A stretch of DNA of 39,297 bases from Planctomycetaceae bacterium. GTDB lineage: Bacteria > Planctomycetota > Planctomycetia > Planctomycetales > Planctomycetaceae. The notes below the pieces were generated by a model. The model searched no databases. It saw nothing but the letters and a program-made list of their open reading frames with translations, and was not told where the DNA came from. The position numbers and the translations under genes were made by a program. Of the stretch, positions 9,061 through 19,000 are shown piece after piece (position 1 is the stretch's first letter; each line of letters opens with the position of its first letter). The stretch lies in assembly GCA_002722955.1 (NCBI GenBank), contig PBMZ01000176.1, forward strand, positions 1-39,297, in the 5' to 3' direction.

Positions 9061-12000
9061 GTGCTCGGTCGAGGTGGCATGGGCACGGTTTACTTGGCCG
9101 AGCAAATCACCATGCATCGGCTTGTGGCGGTCAAGGTTGTTCGCCGCATCGTCAAATCGAAGTCAGACACCATTGCTCGCTTTACTCGCGAAGCACACGC
9201 GGTTGCATCTTTACGGCACACGAACATCGTCCAGGCTTTCGACTTCGACCACGCCGACGGTGTTCCGTACATCGTGATGGAACATATCGAGGGCCTGAGT
9301 GCGAATCAGTTGGTCGAGAAAGTCGGCCCCATCCCTTACACCCAGCCCGCTGACTTTGTGATGCAAGCCGCCGCTGGGCTCGAGCATGCTCACCAAAACA
9401 ACATGGTGCACCGCGACGTCAAGCCAGGGAACGTCATGATCAACACCGGTGGAGTCGTCAAACTTCTTGACCTGGGCTTATGCACCATGTGCGAGAAGAA
9501 CAATGACTCGCTAACCACCGACGACGATCAACTGGGAACCGTCGATTACATCGCGCCGGAACAGGCCATGGACAGTCACAACGCGGATATCCGCGCGGAC
9601 ATCTATAGTCTTGGTGCCGTTTCCTATTACTTATTGTCGGGACAAATACTATTTCCGGATGCGTCGACGGCGCAAAAATTGATCTATTGCCAATCGGCAC
9701 AACCCACGCCACTCGAACAGTTGGTTCCCGATGTACCGCCCGAGCTGATCAAGATCATCAATAAGATGCTCTCGAAGAATCCCGATGACCGCTATCGAAC
9801 ACCCGCTGAAGTGATTCGAGCGGTTGAGGAATTCGCGGTTCGTCGCGTATCGCCATTCGAGATGGTCCATATCGAGAATGGTCGCGATGAGTTCGGTCGC
9901 TATTTGCGTCGAAGCCCCGCGCTTTCGACGATTCGCGCAACGTCGTCGTTGCCGATGGACGCTCCGCCGACAGAAATGCCCAGCGGCAGCACAACGGCAT
10001 CACTTATCGCAGCGAAGACTTTGAAGACGACCGATCCCAACTTTGGCGAGGCTCCAACGGAAACTGTCAAGCGATCGGAAGTCGAGGCGACTCCCGTGGA
10101 GCAAACAGACGAGCCGAGCAAGATTACCGGCGGGTTGTCCGAGGTCATCAAGTCTGCTCCTGATTCCAGTACATCCAGTTCGCCGGTCGAGCAACTTTCG
10201 AAGGTGGCTCAAAAGATTCCCGAGCCCATTCGCAAGTCTAAGCTTGTGCAGGCCATGTTGGTGTCGTCTCTGTTAGCGTTAGGCTATTTCGGCGGCAACA
10301 TGTTCCTCAATACGCCTGACGCCAGCGCCAGCCCGATAACGACAAACAACGTTGTCCCCACAGAAAATCTTCCGAAACCTGACGTTGAGGCCGCGGTTGC
10401 TGTCGCTGTTGTCACGGAATCCGCAGACGTCAACGTCGAGTCAGTCGCCGAGAAAACAGAATCGACAGAACCGGCTGAGATTCCGGTTGTCTCGAACGGC
10501 CCGCAATCGGCGCTTGACGAATTGAATCGAAGTGACATTCCACCGTACGAGCTGGGTGTTGCTAAGAACGCCGCATCGAATCATTCGGGAGTGGAATTGG
10601 TTTCGATCATGGGTGACAGTCGCTTCAAGCACTGGCACGAGGCAATCGCTGCCTGTGCAACACCTGATGGTAAAGAGCTGATCACAGCGGGATTAGATTA
10701 CCACGTGCGTATCTGGGACATCGACACGGGATTCGAACGTCGATCGATCCAGTCGCCGACCGGGAACTTTAGTACTCTGGCGCTTTCACCAAATGGCAGC
10801 CAATTTGCGACCGCCGACAATCAAGGTTTCGTTCGGTTATACGATCGCAGCAGCGGCCGCGAGGTTTGGAACAGCGAATTCGAAAGCAGGATTCACAAGG
10901 TCTTGTTTAATCGGCGCGGTGACGAAATCTTCATGTGCTTGGGATGGAAACAAGTCATAGTTCTCGATTCGAACTCGGGCGAGAAGATCGACGAGATCGC
11001 CAACGACTTTGGCGTCTCGCGAACGTGCATCAACGCGAATGGCACTGTGTTGGCCGTCGCTGGCTGGGACAGCAATGATGTTGTCATCTGGGACCCTCGC
11101 ACGCGTGACTACAAGACGACATTAGTCGGACACGAAAAGGTTGTCAAAGAATTGGCTTTCAACGACAAGGGCACGCTGCTCGCAACGGTTTCCTCGGATG
11201 ACCTCACGATGAAGGTGTGGGATGTTGAGCAAGGGACACAAAAGGCCAGCACGAACTTTAAGCATTGGTCTGCTGCCGTCAGCTTTCTGCCGAATTCAGA
11301 CACAGTGCTCTTGAACAGCGGCTCCGCCAGCGAGTTGTTCAATGTTGAAGAAGCTTCTTTTGAAGAAAAAACTCTCTTCTGGGCCGGCCGACAAATCATT
11401 GACTATGACTTCATCGATGAACATCGCTTCGTCTACGCTTGTCGAGACTGCTCGATCGGAATCTTCGAATTGACCACACGAAAGTCCGTCTATAGCTATA
11501 CAGCAGATACTGGAAGAGCAACGGCCATTCGCCTGTTTGAATTGAGCAAAGATGGCAACACTTGCTTGACCTCTGATCGACGCGAGATCAAGCGCTGGGA
11601 CTTAACAAAGGGCGAGATCGTCAGCCGGAATGACTCGTTCTGGGGCGTCAGCAATTCCATCGACTTGAGCATCGACAAGACAAAAGTCATCTCGACCGAT
11701 TGGAGCGGCAAGAAGATGCGAGTTTTCGAGTCCGATCAAGCCGAGCACTTTTATGAAGAAGAACTGGTCGACAAGCTGGCTTCTTGCGAGTTCAGTACCG
11801 ACCCACGAATCTTCGCCGCGGCCGTGCAACACGAAAGTGTTAGCTTGCGAGACAGCTCAACAGGTGAAGTGATTACCGAATTAGAGTACTCCGCCGAAGA
11901 CACTCCGCATAACTGCCTTGCATTCAGCAAGAATGGCGAGCTATTGGCGGGCGGTGGCTTTGCTTGCATCGCCATTTGGAACACGACGACAGGAAAACTG

Positions 12001-12141
12001 GTCACGACATTGCGGCCAGAAAACAAGGAAATCGTCCCTGACTTCCATGCAGTCTCGTTCCTTGGCGGAGACAAGCTGGTTGCAGCCGACAGCGACGGCG
12101 CAGTTTCCCTTTGGGACGTCAAATCTGGCAAAATGGAATAG
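9061..12141 (+). CDS. Ser/Thr protein kinase with TM segment and WD40 propeller, ended by in-frame amber codon
   Basis: 1026 aa as delimited. The Hanks-type kinase domain (1-270) has GRGGMG (3-8), the ATP lysine in VAVKVV (Lys25), HRDVKPGN with catalytic Asp119, DLG instead of DFG (137-139), and APEQA. A Pro/Thr/Ser-rich linker leads to one membrane segment at about 396-417 (MLVSSLLALGYFGG), so the kinase is cytoplasmic and the WD40 repeats are outside. WD40 blades run from about 525 (HVRIWDIDTG, VVIWDPRTRD, MKVWDVEQG, SLWDVKSG). Two problems: the only usual start codon is GTG 9061, which cuts into strand beta-1, although the upstream in-frame codons read SSILEVLGRGG; and TAG at 12139-12141 interrupts the propeller before its last two blades. 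Such kinases relay envelope or internal signals by phosphorylation; substrates are unknown. Confidence 0.85.
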   Translation: MLGRGGMGTVYLAEQITMHRLVAVKVVRRIVKSKSDTIARFTREAHAVASLRHTNIVQAFDFDHADGVPYIVMEHIEGLSANQLVEKVGPIPYTQPADFVMQAAAGLEHAHQNNMVHRDVKPGNVMINTGGVVKLLDLGLCTMCEKNNDSLTTDDDQLGTVDYIAPEQAMDSHNADIRADIYSLGAVSYYLLSGQILFPDASTAQKLIYCQSAQPTPLEQLVPDVPPELIKIINKMLSKNPDDRYRTPAEVIRAVEEFAVRRVSPFEMVHIENGRDEFGRYLRRSPALSTIRATSSLPMDAPPTEMPSGSTTASLIAAKTLKTTDPNFGEAPTETVKRSEVEATPVEQTDEPSKITGGLSEVIKSAPDSSTSSSPVEQLSKVAQKIPEPIRKSKLVQAMLVSSLLALGYFGGNMFLNTPDASASPITTNNVVPTENLPKPDVEAAVAVAVVTESADVNVESVAEKTESTEPAEIPVVSNGPQSALDELNRSDIPPYELGVAKNAASNHSGVELVSIMGDSRFKHWHEAIAACATPDGKELITAGLDYHVRIWDIDTGFERRSIQSPTGNFSTLALSPNGSQFATADNQGFVRLYDRSSGREVWNSEFESRIHKVLFNRRGDEIFMCLGWKQVIVLDSNSGEKIDEIANDFGVSRTCINANGTVLAVAGWDSNDVVIWDPRTRDYKTTLVGHEKVVKELAFNDKGTLLATVSSDDLTMKVWDVEQGTQKASTNFKHWSAAVSFLPNSDTVLLNSGSASELFNVEEASFEEKTLFWAGRQIIDYDFIDEHRFVYACRDCSIGIFELTTRKSVYSYTADTGRATAIRLFELSKDGNTCLTSDRREIKRWDLTKGEIVSRNDSFWGVSNSIDLSIDKTKVISTDWSGKKMRVFESDQAEHFYEEELVDKLASCEFSTDPRIFAAAVQHESVSLRDSSTGEVITELEYSAEDTPHNCLAFSKNGELLAGGGFACIAIWNTTTGKLVTTLRPENKEIVPDFHAVSFLGGDKLVAADSDGAVSLWDVKSGKME

Positions 12142-12396
12142 CGAACCGTGTTACCTGAAGCGAAGCCGATCACATCTTTGGACGTCAACCACGAAAGTGG
12201 ATTGATCGTGACCTCAACGGGGCATGATCACATTCATCTCTGGAAGGCCGATGCTTTGGAAGCTCCACTTAACAAAGTGCAAGTAGCTCCGACGGGCGGT
12301 ACGATCGTCAAAGCTCAGTTCGGTCCATACGGACGACACATTGCCACGCAAAACGGCAACGGCACGGTTTACATCTTCCGACTTGGCCAGAACTAA
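12142..12396 (+). other. In-frame C-terminal WD40 blades of the kinase, beyond the amber stop
   Basis: This stretch is in exactly the same frame as the kinase and directly follows its TAG. It encodes RTVLPEAKPITSLDV, DHIHLWKAD and YGRHIATQNGNGTVYIFRL before a TAA: two further WD40 blades that would complete the propeller. The junction KME-stop-RTVL reads smoothly as the usual 'sGk...rtl' link between blades. It was probably once one protein of about 1110 residues. A GTG at 12148 could start an 82-aa product, but it has no ribosome-binding site, and two isolated blades would not fold alone. Confidence 0.7.
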
Positions 12397-12417
12397 AGAT
12401 TAATCAGCTGATAAGCA

Positions 12418-12452
12418 AAAGGGCTCGGTGCATTTCGTACCGAGCCTTTTTC
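12418..12452. terminator. Bidirectional intrinsic terminator
   Basis: GGCTCGGT (12422-12429) pairs perfectly with ACCGAGCC (12439-12446), with a 9-nt loop. An A-rich run lies before it and TTTTTCTT after it. It sits between the convergent kinase-WD40 and membrane cytochrome genes and can serve both. Confidence 0.85.
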
Positions 12453-13901
12453 TTATTCTTTGTGCTCTTCAGCGTTCTTCTGCTCATGCTCTTCGATGCC
12501 GATAAGGTGTGGATCATCGGGGTTGGCCACTGTAATCACCGGCTGAGTCTGATAATCGAACCACTCGTGGTATGGCACTCGCTTCTCGTTCGGGAACTGC
12601 AAAGTTGGTGGCAAGTAGAGATTGCCCAGCCACAACTCCGACTCGCTTTGAACGCGGCCATTCACGAGCACAATATTGTAGTGAATGCCGTAGTGGTATT
12701 GATTGTGGTAGTAGACGTAAATCATCCCGTCCAGCGTCTTCGAGTCGTCCGCAGCAACCTCACCGATGAGAAACCGACCCTCCCAATGCTGATCATCTTC
12801 AATGATGTCCATCGTGACGGCATCCTTGTTCTCTTTAACATCAGCGCTAAACGGATTCGGCCGCTTGCTCAGCACGACGTTGTTGACAACGTTCTTGTTC
12901 GACAACAAGTGCAAGGACGTCAATGGTGCTCTTTCTATATCGAACCGAATATTAAGTTCACCCGCTGAGACACTTTTGTCTTGATCCAATTGTTGTCCCG
13001 AAGAATCCAGCGCTTCGATCTTCAGGATCGAGGTCAAATAGTTGCCATTGTTGAATAAGCGAGGATGCCGTTCGTCGTTGCCTCGATAGTAAATCCCGTG
13101 CATGCGAGGCGGATGATGCGGACGCAACGGCATTGGTGGATCACCAAACAAGTCTGGCGAGAGTGGCTTCTCTGCCGACTTTGTTAGTTGAGCACTTAAG
13201 CCTTCGTTCTTGATGATTTCATCCGCAAGCTGATTGTGCAAGGTTTGGATCGAGTAACCAAAACTCACCAAGACCATCAACACCACACAATCTCGCACAC
13301 GAACTTTCGAAAGCCGTCGATACACTCCTGTCAGTTCGATTGAACTCCCATCATCTGCGGTCGCGGCTTTCTTGATGCGTTGTTGAAGAAGAACGACCAG
13401 CAGCAAAATGACAGCCGCGATCATTGCCGCGTGAGAAGTGGGCAAATATGGTTCAAGCCATCTTGCGGCGGGCCTCAGAGCGATTGGAATCCAAGATTCT
13501 TGTTCATCGTCTTCGAAACGATGAGGCCAATGGCAGCCTTGCTCGACCCAACGTCGAATAACATCGATTTCTGAGTCAGGAAGCGGCGCCTCGCCAAAGG
13601 GCATGCGAACCGAAATCGCGTGCGATGTGACGCGCAAGTAAATCTCGTTGGTCTCTAAATCACCACCAACGGATGTTGCTCCCGACTCTCCGCCGCGAAC
13701 CGCGTATTCTCGTTGGTCAAGCCTGAGAAGCGAATCTTGTTTGCCTGGACCATGGCAAGACACGCAACGAATCCGAAAGATCGGATAGACGTCACGGTAA
13801 AAGTCGATCGGGTCGTCGTCAGTTTGAGCGAGACAGTCGGACGTCGCCGTGAACGCAACAGTCACAACCAAAAGGCAATGGAATAAGGGACGCGATTTCA
13901 T
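12453..13901 (-). CDS. Membrane-anchored Planctomycete-type cytochrome c (PSCyt1) protein
   Basis: 482 aa. A signal peptide covers about 1-26 (LLVVTVAFTAT), followed by a PSCyt1 domain with one haem site CVSCH (Cys46, Cys49, His50) and a probable distal ligand in VRMPFGEAPLPD (near residue 100). WVEQGCHWP is the usual end of this domain. Two hydrophobic segments (about 160-176, AAVILLLVVLLQQ, and 210-222, VVLMVLVSFGYSI) anchor it. The rest (about 250-460) is a beta-rich extracytoplasmic region that I do not recognise, rich in His and Tyr (YVYYHNQYHYGIHYN). The C-terminus is charged (EHEQKNAEEHKE). PSCyt1 proteins are thought to act in the cell envelope; the electron partner is unknown. It lacks the DUF1549/DUF1553 domains of the neighbour at 16030. 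Confidence 0.8.
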   Translation of the reverse strand: MKSRPLFHCLLVVTVAFTATSDCLAQTDDDPIDFYRDVYPIFRIRCVSCHGPGKQDSLLRLDQREYAVRGGESGATSVGGDLETNEIYLRVTSHAISVRMPFGEAPLPDSEIDVIRRWVEQGCHWPHRFEDDEQESWIPIALRPAARWLEPYLPTSHAAMIAAVILLLVVLLQQRIKKAATADDGSSIELTGVYRRLSKVRVRDCVVLMVLVSFGYSIQTLHNQLADEIIKNEGLSAQLTKSAEKPLSPDLFGDPPMPLRPHHPPRMHGIYYRGNDERHPRLFNNGNYLTSILKIEALDSSGQQLDQDKSVSAGELNIRFDIERAPLTSLHLLSNKNVVNNVVLSKRPNPFSADVKENKDAVTMDIIEDDQHWEGRFLIGEVAADDSKTLDGMIYVYYHNQYHYGIHYNIVLVNGRVQSESELWLGNLYLPPTLQFPNEKRVPYHEWFDYQTQPVITVANPDDPHLIGIEEHEQKNAEEHKE

Positions 13902-13992
13902 CCAACTAATCTAACACGGCCCTTGGCCACAACCAAACGTAGCCTGACTCTCCGAGTCGGGCAATCCCGCGACCTACACAAGCTGGTGCGAG

Positions 13993-15772
13993 TCACTCGG
14001 CTTCAGCAATATCCTCAAGAACTTTGACGGCGCCTTCAAACCCTGGCTGCAAAATCAGGGCTTGCGTGTAGTGCTCGATCGCTGATTGCTCATCGCCTTG
14101 CTCACGCATGACATGTCCTAGTTGTAACCGGGACGCGCATTGTCTTCCTCAGCGATGGTCGCTTCCAGCAGCCGTTTGGCAGCTTCCCACTTCTTCTGCT
14201 TGGCAAGAACGATTCCCAGTTCTGTTCGGATTGAAATCGACTCTGGATCAGACTCTAGAGCCTTCCCATAAGTAGTGTTCCGCCAAGAGGTTTTTATCAC
14301 GTTTCGCCAACAATCGACCGGCCATTGTCAGCAGTTTCACATTCTTGGGAGCATACTCAAGACCACGTTCGCACTGATTCAGAGCGATGGCATCGCGGCC
14401 GCGTTCGATGAAGAAGCGGGCGGTTTGGAGCGGGCTTCGGTGTCGGTGGGGTCGGCTTGTAAGGCTCGGTACCAGCGTTTGCTGGCGGCTTCGGCTTGTC
14501 CTGCTTCGCTCAAGCGGCGAGCGGTCTCGCGTTGGACTTGGTTGGATCCGGTCAGGCTATCGCTGAGCATCGTCCAACGGGCCAGTTCCGATGGCGGCAA
14601 ATTTGTCTCGATCGACAGCAGCCAAAAGACGGGCACGGCCGAGCATAGCCACTTGCCCAAGTGCAACATCGCGCCAACGTTGATTGATTTCTGAGAAGTC
14701 TCGCCATCGATGTTTAGTGATTGTCGCGTTGCGGGATCGCTGAGCTTCCAAATGAAACCGTCATAGTAGTAGTGCAGCAACCCCGCACAGGCCAGCAATC
14801 CCGTCAGCACTTCACGACTCATGCCGCCGGCTAATGAAGTCTCTAAGAACTTTAAGCCGCCGAAAGCGAAGATCATGCCGACGTACAAGCCGACCAAGGC
14901 ACCACTGTTGCGGAAGACGAACTTCACGAAACTGCCAGCGTCATCGGATGCGGCTCGCCGGCGATTAAAACTTCAAACAATGGCCAAGTACTGCACATCG
15001 TGAAAGATTTCGAACATCGCGGCGCCAACCAGAATGTTGGTGGCTCCGGCGTATGCATACCAATAAAAACCAATACTGCTTGCCAAGACAGCCAAACGTA
15101 GCAGCGACGCCTCCCGTGTTCGCGCCGCTGGCGAAAGACTTGCACTGCGTAAGCCAGCGTGATCAGGGCAAGACCCGCGATCCACAACACGCGGACTCCA
15201 CTGATGAACCAGCCGGCGATGAGAAAACCGCCACTGCTATACCAATGATTGACCAGCAACATCAACGGTTGATCGTTCAGTAAGATCGCACCCGAGAACC
15301 AACCAACGCATAGCAAGAAATCAAGTCGCCGATTCCAGGCCGACGGAATCTGATTCTTAGCGGCGTAAATCCTGAGAAACCCGTAAGTCTTCATCAGCGC
15401 ATGCCAGATGGCCCAGACGACGCTTACTAAGATCGTCACATGCCAGCCGAAGTGGACTGAGGCGACGCAAATGCCGCCGAGAATCAAAGGCGTCAGGATG
15501 AAGCGAGTTCGGCAGCGACGAAACAGCTCGCGATCGCCGTCGGCTCGCATCAGACTGGGGAAGATGTGGCCAAGCTGCCCGAAGGCGGCCACCAAGAGTA
15601 CGAACGCGGCACTTGACCAAACCGACAAGAATGCGAAAGCCACCGGCAGAATCAACAGTGGGGTCGCAACGATCAGCGCGATATCGCGCTTTGGGTCGAA
15701 TATCCAACGCGTCGGTGTTATCACCGGCTGAGATGAATCGACAGCGGGCTGTCGCCAAGGGAGAAATGCCAT
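13993..15772 (-). pseudogene. Decayed multi-pass membrane protein with C-terminal TPR repeats
   Basis: Joining consecutive minus-strand frames gives one plausible protein of about 590 residues. It has an N-terminus MAFLPWRQP with FDPKRDIALIVATPLLILP, six or more hydrophobic segments, a motif FEIFHDVQYLAIV, then VGLYVGMIFAFGG and TPR units (WYRALQADPTDTEA, ALNQCERGLEYAPKN, GIVLAKQKKWEAAKRLL, AIEHYTQALILQPGFEGAV). Lesions: one base missing at the A5 run 15065-15069; a TGA stop at 14973-14975 where Trp fits; frame change near 14430; a compensating extra base near 14270; one base missing near 14120. The reconstructed stop is at 13993-13995. The ATG at 15772 is in frame with an earlier TTG at 15817. 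The original function is unknown; it may have been a membrane scaffold. Long intact neighbours make random sequencing error an unlikely full explanation. Confidence 0.75.
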
Positions 15773-16029
15773 CGCGGGCCGACCTGTTTCGAGACGAAAA
15801 CGATCCCCTTCGATCAACGCAATCCGTATCCCTCAACTATCGGACAGCTTTCAAAGCCGGACGCTTGCGAACTCGACCTTTGCGGCAATCACCTCGTTCG
15901 CGAGGCCGATCGCAACGGTGTCGCCGGTGATCCGTTTAGCATTGAACGACGAACCTCGAAATGTGATGATCGTCCCTGAGCGCGTCATGCTCACGTTTTC
16001 GTAGTTCACCCGCGTTAGGAACGCCAACT

Positions 16030-19000
16030 GTGAAGTTCTCAACTCTGATCATTGCCGCTGTTGGCGGTCTCGCCCAAACAACGAACGCACAGGATCGCGA
16101 TGTGGGGAAAGTTGATTTCGTCAAACAGATACGACCAATCTTGGTTGCTCACTGCTACGAATGTCACAGCAGCAAGAAGTCCGAATCCGGCCTGCGACTG
16201 GACCTAAGAAGACGAGCGTTTGCGGGCGGAGATCAGGCAACGGCAATCGTTCCGGGTAAACCAGAATCCAGCGAGCTACTTAAACGAATCGTCAGCAAAG
16301 ACGATGACCGAATGCCGCCAACGGGTGAAGGCAAACCACTTTCAAAGCAACAAGTCGAGTTAATTCGGCGTTGGATCCAACAAGGCGCGCATTGGCCCAA
16401 GGGCTCGGATGCGGAAGACGACGAGTTCACTAAGCACTGGGCATGGCAACCGCTCTCGCAACCAACACCGCCAGATGTCAAAGACGCCGCATGGACAGAG
16501 AACGGCATCGACGCATTCATCTTAAGTCGGCTTGAAGCGAAAGGCATCAAACCCTCACCGCGTGCTTCGCGCGAAACACTGATTCGGCGAGTTTATCTCG
16601 ACCTACTCGGTTTGCCGCCAACTGTTGAAGACTGGCGGCGCTGGACAACGAACGACTCGCCCAACTGGTATGAGCAAATGGTTGACGCGCTGCTGGCGTC
16701 CCCTCACTTCGGCGAGCGTTGGGGCCGAGTCTGGTTGGATCAAGCTCGATACGCAGACAGCGACGGTTACGAAAAGGATCGTCCGCGACCGCAAGCTTAT
16801 CTTTACCGCGATTGGGTCATCGATGCGATCAATGAAGATTTGCCCTTCGACCAGTTCTCCATTCAACAGATCGCGGGCGACTTGATTCCAAACGCGACAC
16901 CAAAGGTTGTCTCGGCGACCGGCTTTCATCGCAACACGCTAACGAACAACGAAGGCGGCATCGATCGCGAGGAAGATCGCGTCAAGCAAACCATCGACCG
17001 GTTGAACACGACATTTACTGTATGGATGGGACTCACCGTTCAATGTGCTCAGTGTCATACGCACAAGTACGATCCCATCAGCCAGCGCGAGTACTATCAG
17101 CTCTATTCATTCTTTAACGACGCCGACGAAGCCAGCGTGACGCTTGACCCGACTCGCACGCAGATCGCGCAGTACGAGAGCGCCGTCGCTCAGCACAAGG
17201 CCACGCTTGCTGACAAGAAGCATCAGTTCGAGACAGCCAAACAACGCCTCAAGCAAGAGCAACCCGAACACGAACGTCGCCTTTTGGCAAGATTCCCAAA
17301 CGGCGAAGCGACGCCACCAAAGAATGGACTGGTCACGTACTTCACGGTCGATGATCTGAAGGAATTGCCTAGCAAATCGAATGCCGCAGGAAACCCGACG
17401 CTCGCGGAGGGCATCGTTGGCAAGGCTCTCAACCTGAACGGAAACGGCCAGCACATTCAAATCCACGACGGCCCGGTCTTTCATGCCGATCAAAGTTTTA
17501 CATGCTCGGCATGGTTCAATCCAACGGACGCCACGGGGGCCATCTTGACCAAAATCAACGAGCCGAACAAATTCCGCGGCATCGACTTCACCAGCCATCG
17601 TGGCGAGCTTGAAGTTCATCTAGTCGATGAATGGCCGAAGAACGCGATCAAGGTGACGGCCAAGACCGCGCGGCTTAAACCTGGTCAATGGCAGCATGTG
17701 CTGTTCAGCTACGATGGCTCACGCAAAGCGGCCGGCGTGAACTTGTTCATCAATGGCGAGAAGATCGAGGCGAAGATTCATTACGACACGTTGGTGGGAG
17801 ATTTCACGACTCCTGATCCGTGGCGAATTGGTCGCCGCAAACAAAGTGCGTACGCAAAGGGACTTCTCGACGACATTCGAATTTACGACCGCGTGCTCAA
17901 CGACGCCGAGATTAATTTGGTCGCTGGCAAACACGACGCGTTGGCCAAAGTCCTCCGGCTACTCAAGACTCCCGCCGACCGGCGGAACGAGAAACAGCGG
18001 TCACAAATCGAGAGTTACTTCATTGGCGATGACCCCGAGGCCTCGGCGCTTCGAAAGGAAATTCGCAACCTCAACACGAATCCACCGAAGGTCCAACGTG
18101 ATACGGCAATGTCGATCCAGCAGCGGGTGCAACCGCGCGAGACTTACGTGCATGTTCGCGGTGAGTTTCTAAATAAGGGTGTGAAAGTCGACATTGGCAC
18201 GCCCGCGTTCTTGCCGGAGATTCAAGCTCGCAGCAAGCGGCTCGATCGGTTGGACTTAGCTAATTGGATGATGGACGAACAAAACAGTCTCACGCCCAGA
18301 GTCTACGTGAACCGAGTCTGGCAGGCGTACTTCGGCCGCGGTCTGGTCAACACCGACGCCGACTTTGGCACTCAAGGAAATCGACCGACGCATCCTGGTT
18401 TGCTCGACTGGTTGGCCGGATCACTTGTTCGTCGCGATTGGAGTAACAAGGAGTTGCATCGCAGCATTGTTCTGTCGGCCACTTACCGGCAATCTTCCAA
18501 GCTGCGACCTGAACTGCTTGAGATCGACCCGAACAACGAGCTGCTTGCCCGTCAAAATCGATTAAGGATCACTGCCGAGTCCGTTCGCGATCTATCGCTG
18601 AGCGTCAGCGGTTTGTTAGAGCCAAGACTGAAGGGACCCAGCGTCTTCCCGCCACTGCCAGCTGGAGTCATCGAACTAGCCTTCGTCGATGTCATCAACC
18701 GCGGTCCATGGAAGGTCAGCACGGGAGCCGACCGATATCGCCGCGGGCTGTATACGTTCTTCCAACGCACGTCGCCTTACCCGATGTTATCACTTTTTGA
18801 CGCTCCCGATTCCAACGTCACGTGTACTCGCCGAGCGACCTCGAACACGCCGCTTCAGGCGTTGACGGTTTGGAATGATCCGGTGTTTATGGAGTGTTCG
18901 CAACAGTTGTCATTGCGGCTGTTAACCGACGATCAAGACGAAGCGCAACGAATTGAAAAGGCCTTTGTTCTATGTTTTGCACGCTTACCACAAGCACGCG

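Noticed and set aside
12139..12141. Reassignment of TAG to an amino acid
   Set aside because: Several intact genes here, such as leuS and both DUF1501 genes, end in TAG.
15851..16042. 63-codon minus frame between the pseudogene and the cytochrome gene
   Set aside because: No family feature or ribosome-binding site; it overlaps the start of the plus-strand gene.
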